Of a DNA stretch of 64,000 nucleotides, positions 51,977-59,831 are shown piece by piece (within the stretch, counting starts at the first letter, position 1; each line of letters starts with the position of its first letter). Where the stretch lies: assembly GCF_000378045.1 (NCBI RefSeq), contig NZ_KB899094.1, forward strand, positions 150,243 to 214,242, written 5' to 3'. Both the position numbers and the translations under genes were made by a program. The notes under the pieces were generated by a model that did no database searches, was not told the origin of the DNA, and worked only from the letters and a program-made list of their open reading frames with translations. This DNA is from Marinobacterium rhizophilum DSM 18822. GTDB lineage: Bacteria; Pseudomonadota; Gammaproteobacteria; Pseudomonadales; Balneatricaceae.

Positions 51977-52768
51977 TCAGTGACCGCTGAAGGTGGGGCG
52001 GCGTTTGGCCATGAAGGCGGCGACGCCTTCGCGGTAGTCGTCGGTACGCCCGGCCAGGCGCTGCAGGTCCCGCTCCAGGTCCAGTTGCGCATCCAGGCTG
52101 TTGGTGCTGCTGGCATTGAGGGCGCGCTTGATCATCGACAGGCCCTGGGTCGGCTGGGTGGCAAGATGGCGGGCGCAGGCCAGCGCCGTTTCATGCAGGT
52201 CGCCGTCATCCACGCAGGACCAGATCATGCCCCACTGGGCGGCCTGTTCGGCGCTGATCTTGTCGCCCAGCATGGCCAGGGCCGTTGCCCGGGCCTGGCC
52301 GACGAGGCGCGGCAGGGTCCAGGTGCCGCCGGAATCCGGCAGCAGGCCGATCTTGCAGAAGGCCTGGATAAAGCTGGCTGAGCGTGCTGCAAAGACGATG
52401 TCGCAGGCCAGGGCAATATTGGCGCCGGCGCCGGCGGCCACGCCGTTGACGGCACAGATGACCGGCGCCGGAAAGCTGCGCAGCGCACGGATCATCGGGT
52501 TGTAGTAGTGCTCGATGGAGAGACCGAGGTCGGGCCTTTCGCTGCCCGGTGCCACATTGCGGTCCGACAGGTCCTGGCCGGCGCAAAAGCCGCGACCATT
52601 ACCGGTGATCATCAGGCAGCGCACCGCGGGATCCCTGCGGGCACTCTTCAGGGCGTCGCGCACTTCTTCATGCATGTCGCTGTTAAAGCTGTTGAGGCTG
52701 GCGGGGCGGTTCAGGGTCAGCAAGGCAACCCCGTGCTCGACGCTGTATTCAATATGCTGGTAAGCCAT
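51977..52768 (-). CDS. paaG: 1,2-epoxyphenylacetyl-CoA isomerase PaaG
   Basis: 263 residues. Crotonase-fold enzyme turning ring-1,2-epoxyphenylacetyl-CoA into the oxepin, also used for a later double-bond shift. Blocks: GFCAGQDLSDRNVAPGSERP (oxyanion loop; GQDL is PaaG-typical), GVAAGAGANIALACDIVFAA and FCKIGLLPDSGGTWTLPRLV with the catalytic Asp in LPDSGG. Upstream are two decayed tandem copies of its own start region (see 52702-53066). Confidence 0.95.
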   Translation of the reverse strand: MAYQHIEYSVEHGVALLTLNRPASLNSFNSDMHEEVRDALKSARRDPAVRCLMITGNGRGFCAGQDLSDRNVAPGSERPDLGLSIEHYYNPMIRALRSFPAPVICAVNGVAAGAGANIALACDIVFAARSASFIQAFCKIGLLPDSGGTWTLPRLVGQARATALAMLGDKISAEQAAQWGMIWSCVDDGDLHETALACARHLATQPTQGLSMIKRALNASSTNSLDAQLDLERDLQRLAGRTDDYREGVAAFMAKRRPTFSGH

Positions 52769-53066
52769 GAACGGTGATTCCTCGGCGATTATTGTTGGTT
52801 GCGGGCGCTGGATCAGCTGCGGCTATCGGGGCGGTTCAGGATCAGCAGTGCGGCACTCCACACACCTGCTCGACGCTGTATTCAATATGCTGGTAAGCCA
52901 TGAACGGTGATTCCTCGGCGATTATTGTTGGTTGCAGGCGCTGGATCAGCTGCGGCTATCGGGGCGGTTCAGGGTCAGCAGTGCGGCACTCCACACAACC
53001 TGCTCGACGCTGTATTCAATATGCTGATAAGCCATTAGCGGTGCTCTCTCGGCGATTATTGTTGGA
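52702..53066 (-). repeat. Tandem decayed copies of the paaG start region
   Basis: The block around the paaG start codon recurs at a 134-bp period: matching points at 52745, 52879 and 53013. Each copy keeps MAYQHIEYSVEQ-like codons and the leader with TCGGCGATTATTGTTGG. Copies 2 and 3 run into stops (copy 2 reads about 21 codons before TGA), and copy 3 has TAATGGC in place of CATGGC context. The part matching paaG codons ~8-22 is shortened by 9 bp in the true gene compared with the copies. Confidence 0.88.
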
Positions 53067-53079
53067 TTCGGTTGCTGCA

Positions 53080-53853
53080 TCAGTGTCCGTGATAGGTCGG
53101 TGTGCGCTTTTCGAGAAAGGCGCTGATGCCCTCGTCGCGATCATCCGTGGCCGCCAGCAGGCAGAATGCCTTGCGCTCATAGGCCAGGCCGCCGCTGAGA
53201 TGCGTTTCCTGCGCCCGGGCCAGTACGTCCTTGGCCTGTTGCAAGGCAATGGGGGCTTTGGCGGCCAGGGTGTCGGCCAGTGCAAGGGCCCGCTCCAGGG
53301 TCAGTTCGGGTTCGGTGATTTCGCTGACAAGACCGGCCTGCAGGGCCCGTTCGGCACTGATGGGCTCGCCGGTCATGACCATCTGGGAGGCCAGGGCCTT
53401 GCCCAGGGCGCGGATCAGGCGCTGGGTGCCGCCGGCGCCTGGAATGATGCCCAGATTGATTTCCGGCTGGCCGAACAACGCGGTGCGCCCGGCCACGATA
53501 ATGTCAGCCTGCATGACCAGTTCACATCCGCCGCCCAGGGCAAAGCCGTTCACGGCCGCGATCAGCGGCTTGGGGAAAGCGGCGATGCGGGCCCAGTGGG
53601 CGACGCGGGCATCCTGCAGCACACCCACGGCATTGAGCGCTGCCATTTCCTTTACGTCGGCACCGGCGGCAAAGGCGCGGTCGTTGCCGGTGATCACCAC
53701 GGCCCGCACCCGGCTGTCAGTAGCGCTCTTGTCCAGCAGGGTCGCCAGTTCACCCAACAGCGCGGTGTTGAGTGCGTTCAGTGCCTCGGGCCGGTTCAGC
53801 CGGATGAGCAGAACGCCGTCGGCGGGCGTCTCGGCAAGCAGGAATTTCAGCAT
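53080..53853 (-). CDS. paaF: 2,3-dehydroadipyl-CoA hydratase PaaF
   Basis: 257 residues. Crotonase family. Oxyanion motif AFAAGADVKEMAALNAVGVL, then FALGGGCELVMQADIIVAGR and FGQPEINLGIIPGAGGTQRL, which carry the two catalytic Glu (GGCE and QPEI). First gene of paaFGHIJK on the minus strand. Its promoter region carries the dyad at 53937-53973. Confidence 0.94.
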   Translation of the reverse strand: MLKFLLAETPADGVLLIRLNRPEALNALNTALLGELATLLDKSATDSRVRAVVITGNDRAFAAGADVKEMAALNAVGVLQDARVAHWARIAAFPKPLIAAVNGFALGGGCELVMQADIIVAGRTALFGQPEINLGIIPGAGGTQRLIRALGKALASQMVMTGEPISAERALQAGLVSEITEPELTLERALALADTLAAKAPIALQQAKDVLARAQETHLSGGLAYERKAFCLLAATDDRDEGISAFLEKRTPTYHGH

Positions 53854-53936
53854 GGGCCTCTCTCGTCATCTGTCTGCCCGTAGGGCGATCTGGGTGGGCA
53901 GTTGTTACCTGAGGTGATCAGGATAACGCTCAAAGA

Positions 53937-53973
53937 GATACGAATAAATAGAAATATATAAAATTTTTGTGTC
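53937..53973 (-). promoter_or_regulatory. paaF operator dyad, same design as at paaA
   Basis: Minus strand GACACA-N25-CGTATC (53973-53937). The spacer is A/T-only except one C and aligns with that of the paaA site (both run ATTT.T....T..TATTTAT). Both are 37 bp end to end. Confidence 0.6.
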
Positions 53974-54192
53974 TTTTGTTCATTCCGGTGGCGCATATCA
54001 AGGACTGATTTGCTGTTCTTCATGGTCCTGTTCAGGGGGGATGAGACGCCGGTTCAGGGTAGCGAATAGCCATATAAGGTACTGTATTCACTTGTTTTAA
54101 GGACTTTTTTTACGGCGACTGCCCAAGTCCTGGTCCGGCTTCGAATGCGGGTTGCATCAAGGTGTGACTTTTTTATGTTACCAAATATAACT

Positions 54193-54221
54193 TTGACAAA
54201 TAAAAAGCGTGTGATTAGGAT
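54193..54221 (+). promoter_or_regulatory. paaN promoter
   Basis: TTGACA (54193-54198), 17-bp spacer, TAGGAT (54216-54221). 129 bp ahead of the paaN start. The A/T-rich stretch 54160-54210 contrasts with its GC-rich surroundings. The rest of the 496-bp paaF-paaN gap holds the paaF dyad and nothing else I can support. Confidence 0.6.
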
Positions 54222-54349
54222 TCGGGTATTGCAGATCGGGGCGGCGACGGGGTCGCTGTTCCGTACCGGGGTCGCGTTGTTGCGGCCACGTCCGGGGCGT
54301 GGTGCTGATTGCAGCGCCCGTTGAAGGCCATTCACAGGAGAAACGGTAT

Positions 54350-56038
54350 ATGTCCAAGGCTCAGGTTTTTTACGAGGCGCACCAAGGCACGCTGGAACAG
54401 GCCGTCGCGGCCAACCGGTCGCGGGAGTTCTGGTCACCCTATCCGGAAGCCGCCAGCGGGCGCATCTACGGTGAAACCGCCAATGTTGATGGCCGCGCGT
54501 GCTTTGATGGTTATCTGGGTACCCATTTTGAGCTGGCGGTGCCGGCCGTGGCGCAGCAGGTGGGTGAAGAAGAATCCCCCTATGGCCTGGCGCTGGATAT
54601 CCGTTACGACCGTCCGGATACCGAGGCGCTGATCGCCCGCATGCAGGCCGCGATGCCGGCCTGGCGCGATGCCGGGCCCGAGGCGCGTGCCGGGGTCTGC
54701 CTGGAAATACTGGATCGTCTGAACAAGCGCAGCTTTGAAATGGCCTATGCGGTCATGCATACCACCGGTCAGGGTTTCATGATGGCGTTCCAGGCCGGCG
54801 GCCCCCATGCACAGGATCGCGGTCTGGAGGCGGTGGCCCGCGCCTTCAGTGAAATGCAGCAGGTGCCGCACCGCGCCAGCTGGGTGAAGCCCCAGGGCAA
54901 GCATCCGGCGCTGGCGATGGAAAAGACCTTTCGCGTGGTGCCAAAGGGCATCAGCCTGGTTGTGGCCTGCGCCACCTTCCCGACCTGGAACACCTATCCT
55001 GGCCTGTTCGCCAGCCTGGTGACCGGCAATCCGGTGATCGTCAAGCCGCATCCCGGTGCCATGCTGCCGGTAGCCATCAGCGTGCAGATTGCCCAGCAGG
55101 TGCTGACCGAAGCCGGATATGACCCTTGTCTGGTGTCCATGGTGCCGGACAGCAAGGCTCAGCCAATCACCAAGGAACTGGCGCAGCATTCTGCCGTGCG
55201 GCTGATCGATTTCACCGGCTCTTCCGCGTTCGGCAACTGGCTGGAGCAAAACTGCCCCCAGGCCGAGGTCTTTACCGAGAAGTCCGGCGTCAACACCATC
55301 ATCATCGACAGCGTCCAGAGCATGAAGGCGGTGGCACGCAACCTGACCTTCACGCTGAGCCTCTATTCCGGCCAGATGTGCACCACCCCCCAGGCGATCT
55401 ATATTCCGCGCGATGGCATCGAGACCGCTGACGGGCGCCTGAGCTTTGATGAGGTAGCCGAGGCCCTGGCCGGCGGCATCGCCAAATTCACAGACAATAC
55501 CGAGGTGGCCGTCAACGTGCTGGGCGCCATCCAGAGCACCGATACGCAGGCTCGCATCGACGACTGCGCGAACCTTGGCGAAGTGGCCCTGGCCAGCCGG
55601 GCGCTCGAGCATCCGGAATTCCCGCATGCGCGTATCCGCACGCCCATGCTGCTGAAGGTTGATGCCTCCGATATCGACACTTACGGCGAAGAGCGCTTTG
55701 GGCCCATCACCTTCCTGATTGCCACCGATAGCACGGCGCATAGTCTGGAGCTTGCACGAAAGGTGATCAGCGAGAAGGGCGCCATCACCCTGGGCGTTTA
55801 TTCAACTTCTGAGGCGGTGCTGGACCAGGTCGACGCACTGGCGCTGGACGTCAAGGTGGCGCTGTCGTGCAACCTGACCGGTGGTGTCTTCGTGAACCAG
55901 TCGGCCGCGTTCAGCGACTTTCATGCCACCGGCGGCAATCCTGCGGCCAACGCCAGCCTGACCGACGGCGCCTTCGTCAGTCGCCGTTTTGTGGTGGTGC
56001 AGAGCCGCCGCGATGTGCCGCCTCCGGCCGAGGCGTAA
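54350..56038 (+). CDS. paaN: Phenylacetate degradation aldehyde dehydrogenase PaaN
   Basis: 562 residues from the ATG at 54350 with CAGGAG 9 bp upstream. Aldehyde-dehydrogenase superfamily, PaaN branch. Blocks: FRVVPKGISLVVACATFPTW, GNPVIVKPHPGAMLPVAISV, RLIDFTGSSAFGNWLEQNCP and TLSLYSGQMCTTPQAIYIPR with the catalytic Cys in GQMCTT. The pathway role is oxidation of the ring-opened semialdehyde to 3-oxo-5,6-dehydrosuberyl-CoA. It lacks the C-terminal MaoC-type hydrolase domain of E. coli PaaZ, so ring hydrolysis needs another protein. First gene of the paaN-paaY-crotonase operon. Confidence 0.92.
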   Translation: MSKAQVFYEAHQGTLEQAVAANRSREFWSPYPEAASGRIYGETANVDGRACFDGYLGTHFELAVPAVAQQVGEEESPYGLALDIRYDRPDTEALIARMQAAMPAWRDAGPEARAGVCLEILDRLNKRSFEMAYAVMHTTGQGFMMAFQAGGPHAQDRGLEAVARAFSEMQQVPHRASWVKPQGKHPALAMEKTFRVVPKGISLVVACATFPTWNTYPGLFASLVTGNPVIVKPHPGAMLPVAISVQIAQQVLTEAGYDPCLVSMVPDSKAQPITKELAQHSAVRLIDFTGSSAFGNWLEQNCPQAEVFTEKSGVNTIIIDSVQSMKAVARNLTFTLSLYSGQMCTTPQAIYIPRDGIETADGRLSFDEVAEALAGGIAKFTDNTEVAVNVLGAIQSTDTQARIDDCANLGEVALASRALEHPEFPHARIRTPMLLKVDASDIDTYGEERFGPITFLIATDSTAHSLELARKVISEKGAITLGVYSTSEAVLDQVDALALDVKVALSCNLTGGVFVNQSAAFSDFHATGGNPAANASLTDGAFVSRRFVVVQSRRDVPPPAEA

Positions 56039-56116
56039 ATGCTGTTGCGTCTTGCGGTGCCTCGCGGGTGCTGAAGGCGCGGCACCTGTACAACTCAACG
56101 CCCGGAGTACGTGGAT

Positions 56117-56710
56117 ATGCCCGTTTATCGAATCGACGGTGTGACACCGGTGATTGATCCCAGCGCCTATGTGCATCCCACGGCGGTGCTGATCGGCGAT
56201 GTGATAATTGGCCCCGGTTGTTACGTGGGTCCCAATGCCAGCCTTCGCGGCGACTTCGGTCGCCTGGTGATGGAGGCGGGCGCCAATGTGCAGGACAACT
56301 GCGTGATGCACGGTTTTCCGGGCACCGATACCGTGGTTGAAGTGGACGGTCATGTGGGACACGGCGCCATCCTGCACGGCTGCCGGGTGGGGCGAAATGC
56401 ACTGGTGGGCATGAACGCGGTGGTGATGGACGGTGCGCACATTGGCGCCGAATCCATCGTGGCCGCCAATGCCTTCGTCAAGGCCGGGTTTGACTGTCCG
56501 CCGCGCTCCATGCTGGTGGGCTCGCCGGCGCAGATCAGGCGAATGCTTAGCACTGAGGAAGTGCAGTGGAAGAGCGAGGGCACCGCTGAATACCATCGCT
56601 TGACGCGCCGTTGCCTGGCCAGCATGGAGCTGTGCGAGGCCCAGACCGAGGTGGAGCCCGACAGGCCCCGGTGTGATGCGGGTGCCGCCAAACCCAAATA
56701 TCAGTCCTGA
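56117..56710 (+). CDS. paaY: Gamma-carbonic-anhydrase-like thioesterase PaaY
   Basis: 197 residues from the ATG at 56117; GGAG is properly spaced for this start and too close to the GTG at 56111. Left-handed beta-helix built from hexapeptide repeats ([49 protein letters not shown]). The His residues of the trimer metal site are in VMHGFPG and VGHGAILHG. In studied strains PaaY is a thioesterase that clears toxic pathway by-products. The C-terminal ~30 residues are a hydrophilic extension. Confidence 0.94.
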   Translation: MPVYRIDGVTPVIDPSAYVHPTAVLIGDVIIGPGCYVGPNASLRGDFGRLVMEAGANVQDNCVMHGFPGTDTVVEVDGHVGHGAILHGCRVGRNALVGMNAVVMDGAHIGAESIVAANAFVKAGFDCPPRSMLVGSPAQIRRMLSTEEVQWKSEGTAEYHRLTRRCLASMELCEAQTEVEPDRPRCDAGAAKPKYQS

Positions 56711-56760
56711 AAAGCATCAGTCCTGAACCGGACGGACGACCTACAGAGTGAATCAATAAC

Positions 56761-57546
56761 ATGAGCTATGAGCTGATCCAGGTTGAAATCCACGGCGCGG
56801 TGGGGCTGATCCGGCTGCACCGGCCGGAGGTCATGAACGCGCTGTCGGTGGCCCTGATCAATGAGGTCGGGCAGGCCATGCTGGCGCTGGAGCAGGACGA
56901 GACCATTGGCGCCATGGTGCTTAGCGGCGGAGAGAAGGTCTTTGCCGCCGGCGCCGATCTCAAGGAAATGCAGGCCAAGGATTTTGCCGAACTCTACCTG
57001 AGCGATTTCCCGCAGCTGCCGGGATCGGGCTGGGAAAGGCTGGAGCGTCGCCGCAAGCCGGTGATCGCGGCGGTATCCGGCTATGCCCTGGGCGGTGGCT
57101 GCGAGATGGCCATGGCCTGCGACTTCATTCTGGCCAGCGACACGGCGCGTTTCGGGCAGCCGGAAATCAGCGTCGGTACCCTGCCGGGCGCCGGCGGCAC
57201 CCAGCGCCTGGCCCGGGCGGTGGGCAAGTCCAAGGCCATGGAAATGTGCCTGACCGGGCGCATGATGGATGCGCAGGAGGCCGAGCGGGTCGGGCTGGTC
57301 AGCCGCATCGTGCCGGTGGCAGAACTCGAGGCCGAGGCCATCAAGACCGCCGCGCGCATTGCCGCCATGTCCCGTCCCATTGCGATGATGGTGAAGGAAT
57401 CGGTGGATCAGGCGTTTGAGTCAGGACTCACGGCCGGCCTGCAGTTCGAGCGCCGTGCCTTTGCGTCCACCTTCAGTTTCGAGGACCGAACCGAAGGCAT
57501 GGCGGCCTTTGCCGAAAAACGCCGGCCGAGCTTTCGCAACCGCTGA
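56761..57546 (+). CDS. Enoyl-CoA hydratase (crotonase), third paa-linked paralogue
   Basis: 261 residues. Motifs: VFAAGADLKEMQAKDFAELY, GYALGGGCEMAMACDFILAS and RFGQPEISVGTLPGAGGTQR, both catalytic Glu present (GGCE and QPEI), so hydratase chemistry is expected. It is distinct from paaF (53080-53853) and paaG. It is the last gene of the paaN operon, 50 bp after paaY and followed by a strong terminator. It may duplicate PaaF, or serve aromatic-ring opening in place of the domain missing from PaaN. Start ATG at 56761. Confidence 0.88.
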   Translation: MSYELIQVEIHGAVGLIRLHRPEVMNALSVALINEVGQAMLALEQDETIGAMVLSGGEKVFAAGADLKEMQAKDFAELYLSDFPQLPGSGWERLERRRKPVIAAVSGYALGGGCEMAMACDFILASDTARFGQPEISVGTLPGAGGTQRLARAVGKSKAMEMCLTGRMMDAQEAERVGLVSRIVPVAELEAEAIKTAARIAAMSRPIAMMVKESVDQAFESGLTAGLQFERRAFASTFSFEDRTEGMAAFAEKRRPSFRNR

Positions 57547-57583
57547 TCCTGCGCTTGCTGATCCGGCTTTTATAGACCCGTGA

Positions 57584-57608
57584 AACGGCGCCTTTAGGCG
57601 CTGTTTTT
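57584..57608 (+). terminator. Rho-independent terminator of the paaN operon
   Basis: AACGGCGCC (57584-57592), loop TTTA, GGCGCTGTT (57597-57605), then more T. All nine positions pair with one G-U. The rest of the gap to 57885 shows nothing else I can support. Confidence 0.88.
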
Positions 57609-57885
57609 CGTTGCGTGTGTTACGGGCAGGGTGCCTCTGGCGAGTTTCACAAACTGATACAGGCTGTTACACAAAGCGCCAATCTGACGGTGGCTGTTTG
57701 GGTAGGATGAACGGTGTCCGGCCGCAGTGGCAGCGGGTTGGGGCGGTGGTTGGCGCAATGCGCAAGGGTTCAGTGTTTAGTCGAGTAGTTGTGGCTTGGT
57801 TGTTGCTGCAGCGTTGAACCGGCGGGCGTGTTCTGAGTGGCCGGCGCGAGAGAGCACTGCAACCGTTTCACGGGGGAAAATAATA

Positions 57886-58632
57886 ATGACGACTCAGGCG
57901 ATAAACAAAACCATGGGGCTGCTGGACAAGCTCATGGATCATGGGGCCCTGGGGCTTGAGGAGCTACATATACTCAGTCAGTTGCCAAAGCCCACGGTCA
58001 AGCGGCTGCTGGACGATCTGGTCGGGCTTGGCTGGCTGTATCGGCACCTGGGCGACCGGCGCTACTGCCTGCTGAAACCCATGGCCGGCAATGAGCCGGA
58101 ACATCGGCGCAGGCTGCTGGCCCAGCGCTTCGCGCCCTTGTTGCGCGAACTCCATGGCAGTACCGGCTTGTGTTCAGACATAGCGCTCGATCTGGGTGAC
58201 GGGCGCGAAGTCATCGAGAGCAACTACGGTCTCAGTGGCGCAAGGCTCGCAACGCGCCATCTGATCGGGTTGCGTCCCAACCCGCAGGTGTCGGCCATTG
58301 GCCGGGCTTATGCGGCGCGCAGGGTGCGGAAGGCAGGAGCGCAAGACCGGTTGCGCGCCGACCTTGAGTGCGAACTGCGCCGCGGAATACATCGGCGAGT
58401 GCCGGGCATCTGGGAGCATTCCTTTCCGGCGCCCTATGACATTAGAGGCGTTGCCGTGCCGATACTGCGCAACGACACGGCCATCGGTGCCCTGAATCTG
58501 TACTGGGACGCGGCCCGGCATGGCGAGATTGGCATGGGGGATCGATATCAGGCGCAGCTGGAGTCGGCGGCGGCCCTGATTGCCGGGACGGTCGCTGGTG
58601 TTGATCCGGGTGCCGGGGTCGCCGCCAGTTGA
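57886..58632 (+). CDS. IclR-family regulator (MhpR-like)
   Basis: 248 residues from the ATG at 57886; GGGGG lies ~10 bp upstream. The N-terminal winged helix is INKTMGLLDKLMDHGALGLE plus EELHILSQLPKPTVKRLLDD. The C-terminal ligand domain has DLGDGREVIESNYGLSGARL and the final block PYDIRGVAVPILRNDTAIGA. Family relatives control phenylpropionate and other aromatic pathways. It precedes a LysR gene and the FAD-monooxygenase cluster, its likely target. Which regulator controls that cluster is unresolved. Confidence 0.88.
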   Translation: MTTQAINKTMGLLDKLMDHGALGLEELHILSQLPKPTVKRLLDDLVGLGWLYRHLGDRRYCLLKPMAGNEPEHRRRLLAQRFAPLLRELHGSTGLCSDIALDLGDGREVIESNYGLSGARLATRHLIGLRPNPQVSAIGRAYAARRVRKAGAQDRLRADLECELRRGIHRRVPGIWEHSFPAPYDIRGVAVPILRNDTAIGALNLYWDAARHGEIGMGDRYQAQLESAAALIAGTVAGVDPGAGVAAS

Positions 58633-58738
58633 AACCGGATTGATGCTAATACGGAATAAATATGGCAGCCTTGCGCTGTGTGCCGGCAATCGATGCCGGT
58701 TGATAATGCCGGTCGTTAATGGGCAAGCGGGGTGAGTG

Positions 58739-59677
58739 ATGGATCTGTTATCGGCAATGAGGGTCTTTGTGCGGGTGGTGGAGCTGCAGAGCTTTACCCA
58801 GGCGGCGGACGATCAGGGAGTATCCAGCTCGGCGGTGAGCAAGCAGGTCGCGATGCTGGAACAGCACTTCAAGGCCCGGCTGCTGCACCGTACGACCCGC
58901 AGCCTCAATGTTACCGATATCGGCGATGCCGTCTATCACCAGTGCAAGCGGGTGCTTGATGAGGTGGCCGGTGCCGAAAACCTGGTGGCGGAACTGCAGG
59001 GCGAACCCCGCGGCCTGCTGCGCATCTCCAGCAACATGACCTTTGGGCAGCTGTTGCTGTCCCGGGCGCTGCCGGCCTTCATGGCACGCTATCCCGAGAT
59101 CCGGCTGGAGGTAACCCTGGATGACCGCATGCCCGACATGGTGCGCGAGGGCTACGATCTGATGATTCGCATCAAGGGATCGCAGCTGCCGGACTCGAGC
59201 CTGGTGGCGCGCAAGCTCTGTGATATTCCGATGTTCATCGTTGCCACACCGCAATACCTGGCCGAACAGGGTGTGCCGGATTCGGCGCAGGCGCTGGCGG
59301 CGCACAACTGCCTGATCTTTGTGCATGCGGAAAATGCCCATCAGTGGCAGATACGGTCATCCCGGGACGACGCCCAGACCGTAGATGTTAGTGGCGATCT
59401 GCGGGCCAACAACAGTCTGGTGGTGCGCGAAGCCCTGCTGGCGCACCGGGGTATTGCCAATCTTGCCTCCTTCGTTATCGCTCCCCATGTCGAACGGGGG
59501 GAGCTGGTGCCGGTGTTCCCGGAAGCCGAGCCCGAACGTCTGGCCGCCTATGCGTTTTACCCCAGTCGCGCGTCGGCAACGCTGAAGGTCAGCCGCTTTG
59601 TTGATTTCTTCGCCGACTGGCTCGATGAGCATTTGCCCCAGAGCCTGCCGCCGGTGCGGGTGAGCGCTGACGCCTGA
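58739..59677 (+). CDS. LysR-family transcriptional regulator
   Basis: 312 residues from the ATG at 58739; a GTG lies one codon upstream. HTH: DLLSAMRVFVRVVELQSFTQ and SSSAVSKQVAMLEQHFKARL then LHRTTRSLNVTDIG. The effector domain (RGLLRISSNMTFGQLLLSRA) is of the CrgA/DhcR-like type. It is 107 bp after the IclR gene on the same strand and 154 bp before the monooxygenase. Its ligand is not deducible. Confidence 0.93.
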   Translation: MDLLSAMRVFVRVVELQSFTQAADDQGVSSSAVSKQVAMLEQHFKARLLHRTTRSLNVTDIGDAVYHQCKRVLDEVAGAENLVAELQGEPRGLLRISSNMTFGQLLLSRALPAFMARYPEIRLEVTLDDRMPDMVREGYDLMIRIKGSQLPDSSLVARKLCDIPMFIVATPQYLAEQGVPDSAQALAAHNCLIFVHAENAHQWQIRSSRDDAQTVDVSGDLRANNSLVVREALLAHRGIANLASFVIAPHVERGELVPVFPEAEPERLAAYAFYPSRASATLKVSRFVDFFADWLDEHLPQSLPPVRVSADA

Positions 59678-59772
59678 GATCGTTTGTTTCCTGAATGGAA
59701 ATAAAGTTGTTCTTCTTCGCCTGATTATCCCGCGGCACCCCTTCGATATGCTGGTCCCACTAAAGACGGATT

Positions 59773-59804
59773 CCCGCTGGCAGGCCAAGTTGCAGGCCAG
59801 CGGG
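59773..59804 (+). promoter_or_regulatory. Stable hairpin ahead of the monooxygenase start
   Basis: CCCGCTGGC (59773-59781) and GCCAGCGGG (59796-59804): perfect 9-bp GC-rich stem, 14-nt loop, 27 nt before the start codon at 59832. It could be the LysR terminator or a leader element affecting translation. No U-tract follows. Confidence 0.5.
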
Positions 59805-59831
59805 GCTGGCCACAAGAAGAAGAGCGGCATC

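Noticed and set aside
52702-53066. CRISPR array
   Set aside because: Only three copies with a 134-bp period, and the copies include the paaG start; no repeat-spacer structure.
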